Shown: piece by piece, positions 60,077-64,000 of the stretch
Position numbering within the stretch: position 1 is the first letter of the stretch
How the letters are laid out: the number at the start of each line of letters is the position of its first letter
Origin: Candidatus Hydrogenedentota bacterium
GTDB lineage: Bacteria; Hydrogenedentota; Hydrogenedentia; Hydrogenedentales; JAEUWI01
DNA length: 64,000 nucleotides
NCBI GenBank assembly: GCA_016182605.1
Contig: JACPGE010000069.1
Coordinates: forward strand, 1-64,000
Direction of reading: 5' to 3'
The notes under the pieces: model-generated
What the model was told of the DNA's origin: nothing
Databases searched by the model: none
The model's input: only the letters and a program-made list of their open reading frames with translations
Translations under genes and position numbers: made by a program

Positions 60077-62361
60077 TGGCCGCACCAAACACGATTCACA
60101 CGCAACAGCGAACAACGCTTCGCGATGTCTTCTTTATTTTGTTCCGGCAGAAAAGAAAGATGTCCGTCTTCTTTCTCACCGTCGTAATTGCGGTCACGCT
60201 CGCCACGCTCACGGCGCCGTCGATTTACCGCTCCGACGCGCTTATCCTGATCCGCCTGGGCAAGGAAAGCGTGGCGATGGACCCCTCCGTGGCATCCAGC
60301 TTCGATCCCATCGTCTCCGTCGGTCAATCGCGCGATGCGGAGCTGCTCTCGGAAATCGAGATTCTCAAGAGCCGTGAACTCGCGGAGCAGGTCGTCGAGC
60401 AATTCGGCCCCGGCGCCTATCTCGCGCCCGATCCAGAGGATGCCGCGGGGGAAGGCCTCATCAGTTTCACCGTGCGCAAATTGAACGAGCTGCAGCGCAG
60501 CTTTTCCAAGCAGGCCGGCGATGTGGTGCTCGATGAAGAGATCAACCCCATGGAAGACGATGCGATCACGCAGTTTTCCGAGGGGCTGCTTATCGAACTG
60601 AACAAGAAAAGCAACATCATCAGCGTTTCCTTCGAGTCCTTTCATCCCCGGCTCGCCAAGGACTCCCTCACGACCCTCCTCGATCGCTTCCTCGACAAAC
60701 ACATTGAGGTGAACCAGGTCTCCGGCTCCCTCGATTTCTTCGAGCGCGAACGCACAAAATCGCTGGAAGCGGTCACCGTCACGGAAGACAAGCTGCGCGT
60801 GCTCATGCGGGAAAACGCGGTCAGTTCCTACAAGGACGATCAGTTTTTTCTCGCCAAGCAACTCGACACCCTGGAACTCAGCCTCAAGGAGGCCCAGCAC
60901 CAGCATGCAGAGTCGTCCGCGCGTCTGGCTTCGCTCGAAAAAGATCTCGACCATCTGCCCATGCAGATCCCCACGGAGATCAAGAGCGGACTTCCCAATC
61001 TCACCGCCAACAACATGCGCCAGGAACTTTTCGATCTGCGCATTCAGGAGCAACGCCTGCTCGGCAAGTACGAGGCAGATTCCGTTCCCGTGCTTTCCAT
61101 CCGGGAAGAGATAGCCAAAGCAGAGGCCATGCTCCAGGCCGAAGCTCCCTCGCTCACCGAATCGAGTGAAGGGGTGAACACGGTGCACCAGACCGTGCTC
61201 ACGAACATGTATCAGGAGCGCGCGACGGAGAAAGCCCTGAAGGCACGGCTGGAAGAGCTGCGGGAACTGGTGGGCACAACGCGGACGGAATTGCAGAAAC
61301 TTGTCGACCTCGGGGTGGAAGTCTCCCGGCTGGAGCGCGATCTCGCCCTCAATGAAGCAAACTACCGCACCTATGCGGAAAGCTATGAGCAGGCGCGTAT
61401 CAACCGGGCGCAGGAAACCGAACGCCTTTCCAACATCAGCTACGTACAGATGCCCACACTGCCCGTGGAACCCTTGCGGCCCAAACGCCTCCTCAATTTG
61501 GCGCTCGGCCTTTTCCTTGCCTTTTTTGGCAGCCTGACGCTCGCTTTCATCGCGGAGTTCCTTGACAGCTCCTTTAAGAAACCTGAAGAGATCGAAGGCT
61601 ACCTTGAGATTCCCGTCTTCGCTTCTATCAGCATTCCGGGCAAAGCTGGCCGCAGCAGCGTGAACCCCGTCAAAGTGCGCGTTCAGCAGATCAAAGACAG
61701 TTGGGACATCCCCATCCCCACACGCAATCAGTATTACAATCTTCGAGATACGCTGGTTGCCGCGAGCCGCAAGCTCGGAGGAAAGCATTGCTTCCAGATC
61801 ACAAGCTGCAACGCCGGCGAAGGGGTCACGACCACCACGGCCAATCTGGGCTTCACCCTCACCTCTGGCGGTGAAGACCGGGTCCTGCTGGTGGATGGCA
61901 ATCTCCGCGATCCGGAATTGCACCGTATCTTCAAACTCGATGAAGGGCCGGGATTGCTCGATCTGCTGACCACCAGCAAACCAGACTGGCGCGCCATGGT
62001 GAAGCCGACGCCCGTCAAGAATCTCGACCTTCTGCCTGCCGGACGGCTGAAGAATGAATTGACCTTTCTTACCGAGGCGCGGCTCTATGAAACGGATGCC
62101 TTCCTGGAAGCGCTTCAGGCCTGGAAAGAAAAGTATGATTACGTCCTTATCGACAGCCCGCCAGCGGCCGTGAATTCGTCTTCCATCGCATTGGCGGGCA
62201 AGGCCGATGCGGTCCTTTGGGTGATCCAGGCTGAATATGTCCGCCAGCCGGTCGCCAAGTACGTTCACGAGTTGCTCACGCGGGAGAACGCGGTTATTCT
62301 GGGGAGCGTATTCAACAAACGTCAGTTCCATATTCCCCGCTGGCTTTACCGCTATCTATAG
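60076..62361 (+). CDS. Wzc-like polysaccharide co-polymerase with degenerate kinase domain
   Basis: This 761-aa protein resembles Wzc/BY-kinases that control chain length and export. An N-terminal Wzz domain with TM1 (about residues 28-48), long coiled-coil stretches (about 220-470) and TM2 (about 470-495) precede a cytoplasmic kinase-like domain. There Walker A reads GEGVTTTT (Gly581-Val584), with Val replacing the catalytic Lys of GEGKST. The A' motif reads VDGNLRDP where VDADLRRP is usual, and the C-terminus lacks a Tyr cluster. ATP-dependent autophosphorylation is therefore doubtful. It is coupled to the Wza-like gene. Confidence 0.9.
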   Translation: MAAPNTIHTQQRTTLRDVFFILFRQKRKMSVFFLTVVIAVTLATLTAPSIYRSDALILIRLGKESVAMDPSVASSFDPIVSVGQSRDAELLSEIEILKSRELAEQVVEQFGPGAYLAPDPEDAAGEGLISFTVRKLNELQRSFSKQAGDVVLDEEINPMEDDAITQFSEGLLIELNKKSNIISVSFESFHPRLAKDSLTTLLDRFLDKHIEVNQVSGSLDFFERERTKSLEAVTVTEDKLRVLMRENAVSSYKDDQFFLAKQLDTLELSLKEAQHQHAESSARLASLEKDLDHLPMQIPTEIKSGLPNLTANNMRQELFDLRIQEQRLLGKYEADSVPVLSIREEIAKAEAMLQAEAPSLTESSEGVNTVHQTVLTNMYQERATEKALKARLEELRELVGTTRTELQKLVDLGVEVSRLERDLALNEANYRTYAESYEQARINRAQETERLSNISYVQMPTLPVEPLRPKRLLNLALGLFLAFFGSLTLAFIAEFLDSSFKKPEEIEGYLEIPVFASISIPGKAGRSSVNPVKVRVQQIKDSWDIPIPTRNQYYNLRDTLVAASRKLGGKHCFQITSCNAGEGVTTTTANLGFTLTSGGEDRVLLVDGNLRDPELHRIFKLDEGPGLLDLLTTSKPDWRAMVKPTPVKNLDLLPAGRLKNELTFLTEARLYETDAFLEALQAWKEKYDYVLIDSPPAAVNSSSIALAGKADAVLWVIQAEYVRQPVAKYVHELLTRENAVILGSVFNKRQFHIPRWLYRYL

Positions 62362-62377
62362 CCCGGGGAATGCGCCC

Positions 62378-63862
62378 ATGCTGGCCGATCCGCACCCAGT
62401 TCCACTGAAGGATATGCTGCCGCTCACACCCGCGGGCCGCCGCCGCGCGGTGACCTTGCTGCAACTTGTGGACCTCGGCGGGTTTCTTTTGGCGCTCGGC
62501 GCCTCCTTTGGCATGCTTGCCGCGATCAATGAGGCGCCGATTCTCGGCCCCTTCCTGCAAAGCCGCGTTCACATCGAAAACTACCTTTTCGTAGTCGTGG
62601 CGCTGCTCGTTTGGCATGGCATCTTCGCCCTCTTTCTCCTCTACGATTTCAGCGCGGGATATTTTCAGGAAGGGCGCTTTGCCAGTGTTATCAAGGCAAC
62701 CGGCACAGGCACCCTTCTGTTGACGGTTTGCGCGGCTTTGCTCGACTACAATCTGATCGACTCCCGCTTCCTCAGCCTCTTCTTCCTCGTCTCCACGCTG
62801 GTTTCCCTCTTGGGGCGTTTTGTCCTGTACCACCTCTCGCTGCGCATGCCCCACGCCGATGACCAAAAGAGACAGACGATCATCGTAGGCTCCAACCAGC
62901 GCGCGCGCGATTTTGCCCTTCACATCAAGGCACACCCCGAGATGGGTTATCATCTCCTCGGTTTTGTGGACCGCCAGCGCCCGCCGGGGAGCGATCACGA
63001 GCAGGGCGGCCTGCTTGCCGACCTGGACTCCCTGCCCGGCTACCTCAGCCACAACGTCGTTGACGAAGTAATCATCTGCCTGCCGATCAAATCGGAGTAC
63101 GAGACCATTGCGCGCATTGTCTCCGTATGTGAGGAGCAGGGCATCCCCATGAGCATTTCCACGCAGTTGTTCGACGTCGAGAATCCCAGCGTGCGCCAGC
63201 GCTACTTCAAGTCCAGCCTGATTCTCATGATTCATTCGAGCATCCTGGATGGGCGCGACCTCGTATTGAAACGCCTCCTCGACATTGTCATAGCGGCACT
63301 GGGGATCGTTGCGGCCCTTCCCGTCATGGGGGCTGCCTGGCTTCTCATCCGCGCCACCTCGCGGGGTCCTGCCGTATTCGTGCAGAATCGCGTCGGCCTG
63401 AACAAACGCCTGTTCCGGCTCTACAAATTCCGCACCATGGTGCAAGACGCCGAAACATTGCAGAGCGAACTGGAGGCCCGGAACGAGGCGGTTGGCGGAC
63501 ACTTCAAAATGAAGAACGACCCGCGCGTGACCCCCATCGGGCGCTTCCTGCGGAAAACCAGCATCGACGAATTGCCCCAGCTCTTTAACGTGCTCAAGGG
63601 CGATATGAGCATCGTGGGGCCGCGCCCGCTGCCTGTCCGCGATGCGCGCCGGATTACCATGAACTGGCCCCGCCGCCGATTCGGCATCCGCCCGGGACTC
63701 ACCTGCCTGTGGCAGATAGAAGGCCGCGCCGATCAGTCCATCACCTTTGAGCGATGGATGGAACTCGACATGAAATACATCGACGAATGGTCGCTCTGGC
63801 TCGACGTCAAGATCATGCTGCGCACCGTGCCTGCGGTCCTCTTTGGCCGCGGCGCCTACTGA
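62378..63862 (+). CDS. Undecaprenyl-phosphate glycosylphosphotransferase (WbaP/WcaJ-like)
   Basis: This 494-aa polyprenyl sugar phosphotransferase starts repeat-unit assembly by loading a sugar-phosphate on undecaprenyl phosphate. Four N-terminal transmembrane helices precede a CoA-binding-like domain (IVGSNQRARDFALHIKAHPEMGYHLLGFVD). The C-terminal catalytic domain has VLKRLLDIVIAALG, VFVQNRVGLNKRLFRLYKFRTM, DELPQLFNVLKGDMSIVGPRP and PGLTCLWQIEGR. ATG 62378 follows the Wzc-like gene by 16 nt. The sugar specificity cannot be told from sequence. Confidence 0.94.
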   Translation: MLADPHPVPLKDMLPLTPAGRRRAVTLLQLVDLGGFLLALGASFGMLAAINEAPILGPFLQSRVHIENYLFVVVALLVWHGIFALFLLYDFSAGYFQEGRFASVIKATGTGTLLLTVCAALLDYNLIDSRFLSLFFLVSTLVSLLGRFVLYHLSLRMPHADDQKRQTIIVGSNQRARDFALHIKAHPEMGYHLLGFVDRQRPPGSDHEQGGLLADLDSLPGYLSHNVVDEVIICLPIKSEYETIARIVSVCEEQGIPMSISTQLFDVENPSVRQRYFKSSLILMIHSSILDGRDLVLKRLLDIVIAALGIVAALPVMGAAWLLIRATSRGPAVFVQNRVGLNKRLFRLYKFRTMVQDAETLQSELEARNEAVGGHFKMKNDPRVTPIGRFLRKTSIDELPQLFNVLKGDMSIVGPRPLPVRDARRITMNWPRRRFGIRPGLTCLWQIEGRADQSITFERWMELDMKYIDEWSLWLDVKIMLRTVPAVLFGRGAY

Positions 63863-63879
63863 CCCACGAAAGCAACGTT

Positions 63880-64000
63880 ATGCACGGCATTGCCATTATC
63901 ATCGTAACCTGGAATTCGGAAGCCTGTATCGCAAGGTGCCTCGACAGCGTCTTCGAATGCCACCCACAGTCCGATCTTCAAGTCATCGTTGTCGACAATG
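63880..64000 (+). CDS. Family 2 glycosyltransferase, truncated by window end
   Basis: The first 40 codons read MHGIAIIIVTWNSEACIARC and continue to IVVDN. The strand-turn-helix start, the CLDSVF helix and the VVVDN acidic strand are the hallmark of GT2 (GT-A fold) enzymes. It begins 17 nt after the glycosylphosphotransferase stop and continues beyond the window. It would add a later sugar of the exopolysaccharide repeat. Confidence 0.88.
   Translation, partial: MHGIAIIIVTWNSEACIARCLDSVFECHPQSDLQVIVVDN

Noticed and set aside
60073-62331. 752-aa open frame antisense to the Wzc-like gene
   Set aside because: Composition and position show it is a shadow of the co-polymerase gene.
1-64000. CRISPR arrays, tRNA or rRNA genes, intact insertion sequences
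   Set aside because: No regularly spaced direct repeats, no cloverleaf with T-loop GTTCRA in the gaps examined, no rRNA-like blocks and no transposase frame were seen.

Overview
This window is a GC-rich, gene-dense bacterial chromosome segment of about 45 genes. The organism looks like a flagellated diderm (Gram-negative type) bacterium. Evidence is a flagellar export block, an outer-membrane polysaccharide export lipoprotein, type II secretion pseudopilins and a Na+-translocating NADH:quinone reductase. I cannot name the phylum from sequence alone. The mix of Nqr, AddAB rather than RecBCD, a bacterial glycerol-1-phosphate dehydrogenase, secreted carboxypeptidase-regulatory-like proteins and orphan glycosidase-like proteins would fit an uncultivated Hydrogenedentota/Planctomycetota/Lentisphaerota-like lineage; this is inference only. 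The window opens with a 24-nt poly-G run that looks like a contig-end artefact.

Layout. (1) 0.4-4.5 kb: a C69 (secernin/dipeptidase-like) Ntn hydrolase, divergent from mutS, whose -10 box lies so close to the ATG that the mRNA may be leaderless. (2) 4.6-13.7 kb: flagellar export and placement genes fliQ-fliR-flhB-flhA-flhF-flhG, then a STAS protein and a membrane-anchored repeat protein. FlhB carries NPVR instead of NPTH at its self-cleavage site. (3) 13.7-20.6 kb: a large glycosidase-like secreted protein, folD, a VanZ-like protein, a class A PBP, and a 50-aa hydrophobic microprotein with its own promoter, RBS and terminator. (4) 21.0-26.7 kb: a nuclease-PDZ fusion, glycerol-1-phosphate dehydrogenase, a secreted unknown and ComEC. 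(5) 26.8-31.1 kb: a MITE-like palindromic segment, a second 55-aa microprotein, and pseudopilin genes gspI-J-K with gspF, closed by a strong terminator. (6) 31.2-42.3 kb: thiS-thiE, and a chain of overlapping genes addB - secreted unknown - addA - GT-C-like membrane protein - peptidase MA. (7) 42.5-50.9 kb: nqrABCDEF with apbE, then a uronate-isomerase-like protein. (8) 50.9-59.0 kb, minus strand: CDF transporter, DegT aminotransferase, a tandem-duplicated CPBP membrane protease, a DUF4097-like secreted protein, and a 55-aa zinc-ribbon membrane microprotein. (9) 59.2-64 kb: the start of an exopolysaccharide operon (Wza-like, Wzc-like with a degenerate P-loop, WbaP-like initiating transferase, GT2), preceded by a promoter and an 8-bp inverted repeat.

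How they work together. The flagellar block supplies the export gate and polar placement proteins; it is incomplete, with fliP absent. ApbE would flavinylate NqrB and NqrC encoded just upstream. AddA and AddB form a helicase-nuclease, but a secreted protein gene sits between them in the same coupled chain. The last cluster builds and exports a surface polysaccharide. The most unusual items are the two lysine- and arginine-free hydrophobic microproteins sharing an INN-[LV]-L motif, the duplicated CPBP protein with one dead half, the zinc-ribbon microprotein, the FlhB site change and the Wzc-like protein lacking its Walker A lysine.
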